NCBI GenBank assembly: GCA_033391075.1
Contig: JAWPMV010000001.1
Coordinates: 6,448,001 to 6,512,000, forward strand
From: Bacteroidia bacterium
Lineage (GTDB): Bacteria; Bacteroidota; Bacteroidia; J057
Reading direction: 5' to 3'
DNA length: 64,000 bases
Part shown: positions 1-7,592 of the stretch, in pieces
Layout of the letters: the number at the start of each line of letters is the position of its first letter
Numbering within the stretch: position 1 is the first letter of the stretch
Made by a program: the position numbers and the translations under genes
Notes under the pieces: generated by a model
The model's database searches: none
The model's input: the letters and a program-made list of their open reading frames with translations, nothing else
Told to the model about the DNA's origin: nothing

Positions 1-116
1 CCGCTAGCCTCCTGATCGGGATTGCCCACCAGTAATCCTACATTATCGTAAGATTCTGCGATAGGGGCGGGCGCCCAATCTTCCAATACAGCTGCTATTT
101 CTCTAAAGCTAGGCAA
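1..116 (-). CDS. NIF3-like dinuclear metal centre protein, N-terminal fragment
   Basis: Only the first 38 or so residues lie in the window; the gene runs off the left edge. The frame reads FREIAAVLEDWAPAPIAESY followed by DNVGLLVGNPDQEA, the characteristic N-terminus of the NIF3/YbgI family (a helix ending in LE.WAP, then ..DNVGLLVG). The family forms toroidal hexamers that bind two metals; its biochemical role is unsettled. There is no ATG in frame before an upstream stop, so the start is probably the TTG at 116, which fits the family alignment. It follows infB on the same strand, 62 bases away with a hairpin between them. Assignment rests on the N-terminal motif only. Confidence 0.75.
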   Translation of the reverse strand, partial: MPSFREIAAVLEDWAPAPIAESYDNVGLLVGNPDQEAS

Positions 117-133
117 TAGAACGATATAATTTT

Positions 134-170
134 CCAGATGCCTCTAAAAGAGACATCTGGATATTTTTTC
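134..170 (+). terminator. Hairpin between infB and the NIF3 gene
   Basis: CCAGATG-CCTCT and AGAG-ACATCTGG form a near-perfect 12-bp stem (134-160) with a three-base loop, followed on the plus strand by ATATTTTTTC. The T-run lies on the plus strand while both neighbouring genes are on the minus strand, where the hairpin is followed by AAAATTATAT. It may still reduce read-through from infB, but by sequence it would terminate plus-strand (antisense) transcription best. Confidence 0.5.
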
Positions 171-178
171 TAAATGAT

Positions 179-3106
179 CTAAAGTTTACGGCGAATCTCG
201 TTGACGTGGTAGCATTCCAGCACATCTCCGACTTTGATATCATTGTAGTTTTCTACCATGAAACCAAATTCCTGCCCACTTACTACTTCTTTCACATCGT
301 CTTTGAAACGCTTGAGTGAGGAAAGCTTGGAGTCATAGATGACCACACTATCACGAATGACGCGAATCGGCTCTTCTCTCTTAATTTTTCCACTGAGACA
401 CTGAGATCCAGCGACATTACCCACTTTGGTAACTTTGAAGACTTCTTTTACTTCTGCAGTACCAATGATCTCTTCCTTGATTTCCGGAGAAAGAAGTCCT
501 TCCAATGCATCTTTGATATCATTGATGGCATCGTAGATAACACTATACATGCGGATATCTACTTCTTCTCTTTCTGCCAAAGCTCTTGCAAGAGAGTTAG
601 GCCTAACGTTGAATGCAAGGATAATCGCATCAGAAGCAATCGCGAGGTTTACATCTGCTTCACTGATAGCACCAACACCTTTCCAGATGATGTTTACTTC
701 AACCTCATCATTGGAGAGTTTCAGTAATGATCCGGAGAGTGCTTCTACCGAACCGTCCACATCACCACGGATGATAATGTTGAGTTCTTTGAAGTTACCG
801 ATGGCGCGACGACGTCCAATCTCTTCAAGCGTAATACGCTTGGTTTGACGGAACTGCTGCTCACGATAAAGCTCCGAACGCTTTTGCGCAATATTTTTGG
901 CTTTCCCATCTTCATCGAAGATGTAAAACTTATCACCTGCTTGTGGGTGTCCACCCAGTCCCAACATCTGAACGGGTACCGATGGACCTGCAGTTTTTAC
1001 TCTCTGCCCATTCTGATCAATCAGGGCCCGTACTTTTCCATAGTGAATACCGGCAACCATTTCGTCTCCTACTTTCAGGGTACCTGTCTGAACCAGAACG
1101 GTTGCAACATTACCCCGACCTTTATCTACCCTTGCCTCAATGACGGTTCCTACTGCAGATCTATCAGGATTGGCTTTGAGTTCGAGGAGTTCAGATTCCA
1201 GAATCACTTTCTCCAATAGGTCCTCAACACCATCTCCTTTTAAGGCTGAGATATCCTGAGACTGATATTTACCTCCCCAATCCTCTACGAGATAGTTCAT
1301 CTCAGCCAATTGGCCTTTGATTCTCTCAGGATCGGCACCATTACGGTCTATTTTATTGATGGCAAATACGATAGGTACACTTGCTGCTTCGGCATGGTTA
1401 ATGGCCTCTTTGGTCTGAGGCATCACAGCATCATCCGCTGCTACTACAATGATAACCACATCGGTAGCTTTGGCACCCCTTGCACGCATGGCGGTAAAGG
1501 CTTCGTGACCCGGAGTATCCAAAAAGGTAACTGTATTTCCACTTCCCAACTTAACCTGGTAAGCACCAATGTGCTGGGTGATCCCTCCTGCTTCCTGAGA
1601 AGTAACATTAGTTTTTCTCAAGTGGTCAAGCAGTGTGGTTTTACCATGGTCAACGTGTCCCATAACCGTAATGATCGGGGAACGGGGTTGAAGCGTAGCA
1701 GGATCGTCTTCCTCTTCTTCCAGTTCGAGCTCCGTTTCCTTCGCATCGATGAAGTTGATATCAAATCCGTATTCTTCTCCAATTAGTGTCAATACTTCCG
1801 CATCCAGTCTTTGGTTGATCGATACCATGATTCCCAATTGGAAACATTTGGTAATAATCTCATTGACGGGTACGTCTATAAGGTTGGCAAATTCATTTGC
1901 CGTGATGAATTCTGTTACATCAATGATGCGTTCGCCTTCTTCCTGTTCTGCAAGCTCCTGCGCACGTCTTTCTGCATCTGCATCCCTTTTTGCCCTACGT
2001 AAGCGCTGACGGTTTCTGGAAGCACCTCTTCCCATTTGAGAGAACGTATCCCGGATGGATTTGTCCACCTCTTTCTGGGTAGGTTTCTCTTTTCCACCTG
2101 ATCCTCCTCGGCCTCCGGATCCTGATCCTCCTTTTTTGCCCACGTCTTCCTTAACGGCAGACTTGCGCTTTCTTTTCCGTCTTCTTCTTCTCTTCTTATT
2201 TGCGTCACCTCCTTCTTCATCAGAATCTCCACCTGAAGAAGATTTTTTCTCTTCCTGATTAGGCTTATTCTTTTCTTTCTTAGGCTTGGCACCTGGTAAT
2301 TCGATCTTACCTTTGATCGTCAGACCAGATAATTGAGGCATATTATCTCCCGCCCTGATTACCGTTTCTTCTACTTCTGCAGCTGGTTCTTCTTCCTTAA
2401 CGGGTTCTGTTTTTGCTACAGGCACTTCTTTTTTGGGCGGAGCTTTTTTCTCAACCTTAGGTTCTGCCTTAGGCTGTTCTTTTACTTTTGGCTTCTGTTT
2501 TGATTCAGAAGTGCTGACCTTTTCGGCTTTTTTCCGGGTTCTTTTCCCCTTAGGGCCAATCGTATCAAGGTCAATTTTATCTACCACTTTCAATCCAATA
2601 GCCGGTGTCTCCTCTTTTGGAGGTTCCACTTTAGCTTCTGGCTCAGGAGCGACAGTTTCAACCACAGGGGCAGGGGTTTCTACTACTTCTTCCACAACAG
2701 GAGGAGTTTCCACTTTTACTTCTGGTTCAGCTTGTGGTTCTTCTGTTTTGGGTTCTGTAGGCGCACCTCTTCTTTTCCGGGTTTGAATTGTGTTTCTAAG
2801 GTCATCCGCAGATAACGGATCCGGCGCCTTTTCTTCAACCACAGGGGTTTCCGGTTCGGGCGGTGTTTGGTTGCTACGGACCTCTTCTTTGCGTTTCTCA
2901 GAGAGCTGCTCAGCTTTTTCCTTCATGAGTTTTTCCGAAGCAAACTCTTTGAGCAGGATATCATAGTGCTCAGCCTCTAACTTGGTGTTAGGGGTATTCG
3001 CTACCTCATGACCATTCTCACTCAGGTGGTCCACGATCAAGGTAGTCGAGACATTCAATTCCTTCGCGACTTTAAATAACCTGTACTTTTTTGTCTGTCC
3101 TGCCAT
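179..3106 (-). CDS. infB: Translation initiation factor IF-2
   Basis: GTPase that places initiator fMet-tRNA on the 30S subunit and promotes 50S joining. The 975-aa product has an N-terminal IF2_N helix bundle (about 5-55), a long low-complexity Lys/Glu/Pro/Val-rich linker (about 60-400, including runs of Arg/Lys near 310), a second IF2_N-type domain (about 405-455), then the G domain with GHVDHGKT (about 481), DTPGHEA, NKID and SALKGDG, and finally domains II-IV ending in EVLECYHVNEIRRKL-like sequence. The long linker is usual in Bacteroidota. The ATG at 3106 is the only sensible start. It is the last member of rimP-nusA-infB, but the 200-bp gap after nusA carries hairpins and a good promoter-like site, so it is probably also transcribed separately. 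Confidence 0.98.
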   Translation of the reverse strand: MAGQTKKYRLFKVAKELNVSTTLIVDHLSENGHEVANTPNTKLEAEHYDILLKEFASEKLMKEKAEQLSEKRKEEVRSNQTPPEPETPVVEEKAPDPLSADDLRNTIQTRKRRGAPTEPKTEEPQAEPEVKVETPPVVEEVVETPAPVVETVAPEPEAKVEPPKEETPAIGLKVVDKIDLDTIGPKGKRTRKKAEKVSTSESKQKPKVKEQPKAEPKVEKKAPPKKEVPVAKTEPVKEEEPAAEVEETVIRAGDNMPQLSGLTIKGKIELPGAKPKKEKNKPNQEEKKSSSGGDSDEEGGDANKKRRRRRKRKRKSAVKEDVGKKGGSGSGGRGGSGGKEKPTQKEVDKSIRDTFSQMGRGASRNRQRLRRAKRDADAERRAQELAEQEEGERIIDVTEFITANEFANLIDVPVNEIITKCFQLGIMVSINQRLDAEVLTLIGEEYGFDINFIDAKETELELEEEEDDPATLQPRSPIITVMGHVDHGKTTLLDHLRKTNVTSQEAGGITQHIGAYQVKLGSGNTVTFLDTPGHEAFTAMRARGAKATDVVIIVVAADDAVMPQTKEAINHAEAASVPIVFAINKIDRNGADPERIKGQLAEMNYLVEDWGGKYQSQDISALKGDGVEDLLEKVILESELLELKANPDRSAVGTVIEARVDKGRGNVATVLVQTGTLKVGDEMVAGIHYGKVRALIDQNGQRVKTAGPSVPVQMLGLGGHPQAGDKFYIFDEDGKAKNIAQKRSELYREQQFRQTKRITLEEIGRRRAIGNFKELNIIIRGDVDGSVEALSGSLLKLSNDEVEVNIIWKGVGAISEADVNLAIASDAIILAFNVRPNSLARALAEREEVDIRMYSVIYDAINDIKDALEGLLSPEIKEEIIGTAEVKEVFKVTKVGNVAGSQCLSGKIKREEPIRVIRDSVVIYDSKLSSLKRFKDDVKEVVSGQEFGFMVENYNDIKVGDVLECYHVNEIRRKL

Positions 3107-3165
3107 GCTTTATTTATATCCAGCTAAATAATAAGCTAAAATGCTTATTCGCCTGAATTAAGGCT

Positions 3166-3173
3166 CAAATTTA
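3166..3173 (-). promoter_or_regulatory. Candidate internal promoter for infB (-7 box)
   Basis: On the minus strand TAAATTTG matches the Bacteroidota -7 consensus TAnnTTTG exactly. It lies about 60 bases upstream of the infB ATG. No clear TTTG is present 19-21 bases upstream, so the -33 element is weak. Confidence 0.45.
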
Positions 3174-3195
3174 CGATAAATCCAGAAAATAAGAA

Positions 3196-3252
3196 CTAGG
3201 GTAAGCCGAAACTTGCCCTAGTGGTACGTATATTTTTAGTGTAAAAACGTAC
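3196..3252 (-). terminator. Hairpins in the nusA-infB gap
   Basis: Read on the minus strand, a first stem GTACGT/ACGTAC (3224-3252) with an A/T-rich inner stem is followed by a 10-bp stem CTAGGGCAAG/CTTACCCTAG (3196-3221, one mismatch) and then TTCTTATTTTC. The second hairpin looks like an intrinsic terminator or a processing site separating nusA from infB. Confidence 0.5.
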
Positions 3253-3306
3253 GGAAGACCGATGCTCTGTTAAGTTTACAACATAGCAGATTATATAGTC
3301 TGTTCC

Positions 3307-4581
3307 TTAACCATCATTACTACTATCTTCATCGAATTCAGCTCTAAGTACGGTAAGTACTTGCTCTGCTGTTTCTTCCTCCAAGTTAGATCTTCGTACC
3401 AATTCATCCCTGGAAAGAGAAAGAACGCTTTTGGCTGTATCACAACCAATTCGCTTGATTTCATCAATTACCCACTGTTCGATCTCATCGTTAAATTCGT
3501 CAAGATCTACGTCTTCTTCGTCGGGATCAAGCTCCCTGTATACATCAATTTGGTAGCCGGTCAATTTGCCTGCAAGTTTGATATTGAGGCCATTTTTACC
3601 GATTGCCAGTGATATCTGATCTGGTTTCAAGAACACATGGGCTCCATTATCCTCCTCATTAATTTTAATGCTGGAGATTTTTGCCGGGCTCAATGCTCTT
3701 TGGATGTACAGCTGCTCATTGCTGGTGTAGCTGATAACATCAATGTTTTCATTTCGAAGCTCTCTCACAATACCGTGGATACGGCTACCTTTCATCCCTA
3801 CACAAGCTCCTACCGGGTCAATACGATCATCGTAACTTTCTACTGCTACTTTGGCTCTTTCTCCCGGCTCACGAACAATCCCTCTGATATTGATCAATCC
3901 ATCAAAGATTTCTGGTACTTCCTGTTCGAATAGTTTCTCAAGGAAGAGTTCAGAAGATCTGGAGATGATGATCCTCGGATTATTATTCTTCATCGTAACC
4001 TCAAGCACAACTGCGCGGATGGTATCACCCTTGCGAAAGCGGTCCTTGGGGATCTGCTCTGTACGAGGCAGGGTAAGTTCGTTTCCTTCATGAAGGATCA
4101 GGATTTCATTTCTCCAAACCTGATACACTTCTCCGACAATGATCGTCCCTACCAGTTCTTCATATTGCTCTACTACAGAAGCTTTCTCCAGGTCGCGAAT
4201 TTTCTGCGTCAGGGTTTGCTTTGCAGTCTGAACGATTTTTCTACCAAATGAGAAGAAATTGATTTCTTCTGCCAGGTCATCTCCTACCTCATAATCCTCA
4301 TCGATTTGCAGTGCTTCACTCAGCGGGATTTGCTGAGTTTCATCCTCCAGCTCAAAATCCTCTACTACTACCCGCTCACGAAAGCCCTGAATATCTCCTT
4401 TATCAACATTTACAATGATCTCGAAATTCTCATCTGATCCATACTCTTTACGAATCATCGTTCTGAACACTTCTTCCAGAACGCCCATCAAGGTTGCCCG
4501 ATCAATATTTTTGAATCGGGAAAACTCGGTAAATGCTTCTACCAAGTTAATTTTCGGATCTACTACTTTTCTTTTTGCCAT
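3307..4581 (-). CDS. nusA: Transcription termination/antitermination factor NusA
   Basis: RNA polymerase-binding factor that modulates pausing, intrinsic termination and antitermination. The 424-aa protein has the NusA N-terminal domain (about 1-130), an S1 domain (about 140-210), and the two KH domains with VGACVGMKGSRIHGIVREL (about 240-265) and ISLAIGKNGLNIKLA (about 315). The C-terminus is short and acidic (..DEEDVDLDEF..) with a single helix-hairpin-like segment around 365-410, as in other Bacteroidota, not the repeated AR domains of enterobacteria. It lies 35 bp from rimP in the conserved operon. Because NusA itself enhances intrinsic termination, the hairpin in the operon leader could give autoregulation. 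Confidence 0.97.
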   Translation of the reverse strand: MAKRKVVDPKINLVEAFTEFSRFKNIDRATLMGVLEEVFRTMIRKEYGSDENFEIIVNVDKGDIQGFRERVVVEDFELEDETQQIPLSEALQIDEDYEVGDDLAEEINFFSFGRKIVQTAKQTLTQKIRDLEKASVVEQYEELVGTIIVGEVYQVWRNEILILHEGNELTLPRTEQIPKDRFRKGDTIRAVVLEVTMKNNNPRIIISRSSELFLEKLFEQEVPEIFDGLINIRGIVREPGERAKVAVESYDDRIDPVGACVGMKGSRIHGIVRELRNENIDVISYTSNEQLYIQRALSPAKISSIKINEEDNGAHVFLKPDQISLAIGKNGLNIKLAGKLTGYQIDVYRELDPDEEDVDLDEFNDEIEQWVIDEIKRIGCDTAKSVLSLSRDELVRRSNLEEETAEQVLTVLRAEFDEDSSNDG

Positions 4582-4625
4582 TTTCGTCTAAGCTTTTGCC
4601 TTGAAGGCGTACTTAAAATAACTGC

Positions 4626-5117
4626 TCAAATTATAATGACTTTTGCTTCTCTTATTTCTGTGAACAAAATGTCTCTGTCTTCAGGTTGTTCTGCTTTTTT
4701 CTTTTTGGAAGCTTTTTTGCCTCTCCTGTTTTTCTCTGGCAAAGGACCCAAAATGAGTTTTTCTTCATCCAAAGCTTTAAGTGTACCTTTTTCGACTTCG
4801 CCAGAACTCAGAATTATCTTGAGATGGCGGCCAACATTTTTGGTATACTGTCGATGTAGCTTGAGGGGATAACCTACCCCCGGAGAGGAGACTTCCAAAA
4901 GATACTGTTGAGACATAGATTCTTCCTCCTCCAGTTCCCTTCCAATATTCCGGCTGATCTTTGCACATTCTGCCAGACTTACTCCAGCATCAGTATCTAC
5001 CTTAATATTGAGAACTCTCCGTTTGTTTTTATTCAATACTACATCTACCAAATAAGCTCCTGGGACGCTGTATTCTACGATTTCCTGGATCTTATTGCGC
5101 AAGTCTTCTGTCAACAT
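4626..5117 (-). CDS. rimP: Ribosome maturation factor RimP
   Basis: Assists late maturation of the 30S subunit. The product (163 aa from the ATG at 5117) has the two-domain RimP architecture: an N-terminal alpha/beta domain (about 1-80, with LVDVVLNKNKRRVLNIKVD and a CAKISRNIG helix), the YLLEVSSPGVGYPLKLHRQY signature (about 80-100) and a C-terminal Sm-like barrel with an inserted Lys-rich loop (..RRGKKASKKKKAEQ..). A TTG nine bases upstream is in frame, but it lies directly against the T-run of a terminator hairpin, so the ATG is preferred. First gene of rimP-nusA-infB; a strong promoter lies just upstream. Confidence 0.95.
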   Translation of the reverse strand: MLTEDLRNKIQEIVEYSVPGAYLVDVVLNKNKRRVLNIKVDTDAGVSLAECAKISRNIGRELEEEESMSQQYLLEVSSPGVGYPLKLHRQYTKNVGRHLKIILSSGEVEKGTLKALDEEKLILGPLPEKNRRGKKASKKKKAEQPEDRDILFTEIREAKVIII

Positions 5118-5124
5118 ATCTAGC

Positions 5125-5152
5125 AAAAAAATGAGGGAGTGAAACTCCCTCA
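5125..5152 (-). terminator. Intrinsic terminator in the leader of rimP-nusA-infB (attenuator candidate)
   Basis: On the minus strand a perfect 9-bp stem TGAGGGAGT/ACTCCCTCA with a 3-nt loop is followed by seven T residues (5131 down to 5125), then the rimP ATG at 5117. No gene on this strand ends upstream; the neighbouring gene is divergent. The hairpin therefore sits inside the operon leader, about 25 nt after the predicted transcription start. Confidence 0.75.
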
Positions 5153-5177
5153 GTCATTAAAGTCTCGCACGACGCTG

Positions 5178-5209
5178 CAAATGTAGGGAATTTTTTCTTC
5201 ATTTTCAAA
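5178..5209 (-). promoter_or_regulatory. Promoter of rimP-nusA-infB
   Basis: On the minus strand TTTG (5209-5206), a 20-bp spacer, and TACATTTG (5185-5178) match the Bacteroidota primary sigma consensus TTTG-N19-21-TAnnTTTG completely. Predicted start near 5170, giving a leader of about 50 nt before rimP. Confidence 0.8.
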
Positions 5210-5246
5210 AATCTTAAGCTCTTAGGAAATTATTTCAGAGGAAGTG

Positions 5247-5278
5247 TTTGGGATTCACGATATAAGGAGTGTTATTTG
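5247..5278 (+). promoter_or_regulatory. Possible promoter of the MATE gene
   Basis: TTTG at 5247, a 20-bp spacer and GTTATTTG at 5271 resemble the Bacteroidota promoter with two mismatches in the TA of the -7 box. The predicted start would leave only a very short leader before the ATG at 5299. Confidence 0.35.
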
Positions 5279-5298
5279 CGCCTCACCCCTGAAAGACC

Positions 5299-6669
5299 AT
5301 GATCAGAAGCCTCCTTCGCGGATTCAATTCTTATAAAAAGGACCTGAAAGAGACCCTGTATCTATCCGGGCCTGTTATTGTCGCTCAACTGGGTCTCGTC
5401 CTTATGGGAGTGATCGACAATATCATGATCGGCAATATTGAAAATATTGGTCATGAATTGCTTTCAGCAGCCTCTTTAGGTAACAGCATCTATTTTATTG
5501 TCGGAGTCTTAGGGATCGGGATTACTTTTGCGATTTCTCCCCTTGTTGCGGAAGCAGATGCGGCAGGAGAAGTCTCACAATGTGGTCTGTATCTACGGCA
5601 GGGAGTATTGGCCAGCTTGATCAGTGGGATATTGCTTTGTCTCATTATGCTGGGCCTCACGTACCTTCTCCCTTATATGGACCAACCGGAGCAGGACGTC
5701 CGCCTGGGCACACCTTATCTACACATCATCAATGTTTCCCTGATACCGATGATGCTTTTCCTTGCATATAAGCAATTTTCTGATGGGCTTTCCTTTACCA
5801 AAGCTGCGATGTATGTAACGCTTTTCGGCTTGATTTTCAATGTAGGAGTGAACTGGCTATTGATTTACGGGAATTGGGGGTTTCCTCGCTTGGAATTGAT
5901 AGGGGCAGGGATAGGTACCTTGAGTAGTAGAATTTTCATGTTAATACTTATCGCGATCTATATCAATTATACGCCTCGATTTAAAATATATAAGCCCCGA
6001 TTGAATTTTCGAGAATGGCGAGGAGACATCATGAAGAAAATATTTGAGATCGGTTTGCCCTCTGGATTTCAGTATTTCTTTGAAGTGGGAGCCTTTGGAG
6101 GAGCAGTTATTATAATAGGTTGGATTGGGATAAATGAAAGGTCTGCCCATCAGATTGTCATCAATATGGCTGGCGCTACCTATATGTTGGTTTCCGGTTT
6201 AGCGGCAGGCGCTGCGATCCGGGTCGGCAATGCATTAGGCCGAAAGGACCTTCCCGGCATGCGAAAAGCAGGCTTTGCAGGTATTTATTTAAGTGCATTT
6301 ATCATGTTCCTTGCGGCCATTGCTTTTATTACGGGCAAAAATTGGTTGCCCAGCCTCTATGTGGATGATGTTGAAGTATTGTTGATCTCTGCTCAACTCA
6401 TGCTTATAGGAGGTCTTTTCCAGATATTTGATGGGGTTCAGGCGGTTGGTCTTTCCATTCTAAGAGGTATGCAGGATGTACGTGTGCCTACCATAGTGGC
6501 TTTCATTAGTTACTGGATCATTGCTTTGCCAGTTGGCTATCTACTTGCTTTCAATTATGAGATGGGGGTCAATGGAATATGGTATGGATTTGTTTTTGGA
6601 CTCTTTGTCGCTTCCGTAGGACTTGTATTTCGTTTTCATCAACTTACTCGCAAAGCTAAACTGGCTTAG
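5299..6669 (+). CDS. MATE family multidrug/Na+ efflux transporter
   Basis: Inner-membrane antiporter that uses a cation gradient to export drugs or metabolites. The 456-aa product has about twelve hydrophobic segments in two pseudo-repeated halves typical of MATE (NorM-like) proteins: N half with LYLSGPVIVAQLGLVLMGVI.DNIMIG, the signature of TM1, and C half with IGLPSGFQYFFEVGAFGGAV and ISYWIIALPVGYLLAF. Length agrees with the family. It is divergent from rimP and followed 53 bp later by the prenyltransferase gene. Substrate cannot be inferred. Confidence 0.93.
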   Translation: MIRSLLRGFNSYKKDLKETLYLSGPVIVAQLGLVLMGVIDNIMIGNIENIGHELLSAASLGNSIYFIVGVLGIGITFAISPLVAEADAAGEVSQCGLYLRQGVLASLISGILLCLIMLGLTYLLPYMDQPEQDVRLGTPYLHIINVSLIPMMLFLAYKQFSDGLSFTKAAMYVTLFGLIFNVGVNWLLIYGNWGFPRLELIGAGIGTLSSRIFMLILIAIYINYTPRFKIYKPRLNFREWRGDIMKKIFEIGLPSGFQYFFEVGAFGGAVIIIGWIGINERSAHQIVINMAGATYMLVSGLAAGAAIRVGNALGRKDLPGMRKAGFAGIYLSAFIMFLAAIAFITGKNWLPSLYVDDVEVLLISAQLMLIGGLFQIFDGVQAVGLSILRGMQDVRVPTIVAFISYWIIALPVGYLLAFNYEMGVNGIWYGFVFGLFVASVGLVFRFHQLTRKAKLA

Positions 6670-6722
6670 CTTTTTGAAATATGAGTTGTGAATATTAATC
6701 AGGAATTCTTTTTTTGCCTAGC

Positions 6723-7592
6723 ATGCTGAAAGAATACATCAGCCTTTTACGGCCACATCAGTATATCAAGAATCTCTTCCTTTTTTTGCCGGCTTTTTTC
6801 TCCCTGCAAATTATAGAAGCAGAGGTGGTAATACGAACCAGTATTGCCTTCATAGCTTATTGCTGTATGGCTAGCGCAGTGTACATTCTGAATGATTACA
6901 AAGACATAGAAGCCGATCGAGAACATCCCGTGAAGCGTTTCAGGCCTTTAGCTGCCGGTACAATAAAAACTCCGACAGCCTTCTTCCTGATGAGCAGTCT
7001 GATTATCATTGGATTTCTACTTAGTATATATCTGGGGAAAAGCGTTTTCTATCTGCTTACGGCTTATGTCTTTATCAATGTTTTATATTCTTTTAAACTG
7101 AAACATATAGCTGTTGTCGATATTTTTATTATCGCCCTGGGATTTGTGACACGAATAGCTGTGGGTGCTTATGCAGCTCCTACTCCTATTCCTTATTCCA
7201 AGTGGATTGTTCTGATGACTTTTCTGGGGGCTTTGTTTTTGGCGCTGGCGAAAAGAAGGGATGATGTCTTGCTCGCGGCTCAGGGACAAAAGGTGCGAAA
7301 GTCTATAGATGGCTATAATCTGGAATTTATCAATGGAGCAATGATGATCATGGCATCCGTATTGATCGTCGGTTATATATCATATACGATCGCTCCGGAA
7401 ATCCAGGAAAACTTTGGGAGTGAATATTTATACCTGACTGTTGCCTTTGTGATTTTGGGAGTTCTACGGTATTTGCAGATCACTTTTGTAGAGGAAAGGA
7501 GTGGGAATCCTACCCAAATTTTATTGACAGATCTCTTTCTGCAGATTACGATTGTTGCCTGGCTCCTTAGCTTTGTCTTTTTGATTTACTAG
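6723..7592 (+). CDS. UbiA-family prenyltransferase, resembling decaprenyl-phosphate phosphoribosyltransferase
   Basis: Polytopic membrane enzyme of the UbiA superfamily. The product (289 aa from the ATG at 6723) begins with LLRPHQYIKNLFLFLPAFFS and contains the first Asp-rich motif as NDYKDIEADREHPVKRFRPL (about residues 57-76). That motif is typical of the subgroup containing mycobacterial decaprenyl-phosphate phosphoribosyltransferase, which moves 5-phosphoribose to a lipid carrier, rather than of quinone or haem prenyltransferases. About eight membrane segments follow. A TTG nine bases upstream is also in frame. Its stop codon overlaps the stop of the convergent glycosyltransferase. The exact reaction is inferred from motif similarity only. 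Confidence 0.8.
   Translation: MLKEYISLLRPHQYIKNLFLFLPAFFSLQIIEAEVVIRTSIAFIAYCCMASAVYILNDYKDIEADREHPVKRFRPLAAGTIKTPTAFFLMSSLIIIGFLLSIYLGKSVFYLLTAYVFINVLYSFKLKHIAVVDIFIIALGFVTRIAVGAYAAPTPIPYSKWIVLMTFLGALFLALAKRRDDVLLAAQGQKVRKSIDGYNLEFINGAMMIMASVLIVGYISYTIAPEIQENFGSEYLYLTVAFVILGVLRYLQITFVEERSGNPTQILLTDLFLQITIVAWLLSFVFLIY

Noticed and set aside
1310-1786. 158-aa plus-strand frame within infB
   Set aside because: Antisense to the conserved G domain; no homology pattern and Cys/Phe-rich composition typical of a shadow frame.
5125-5152. Hairpin as terminator of the MATE gene or an sRNA
   Set aside because: The MATE gene runs the other way and starts beyond it; no promoter other than that of rimP feeds it, so a leader attenuator is the simpler view.
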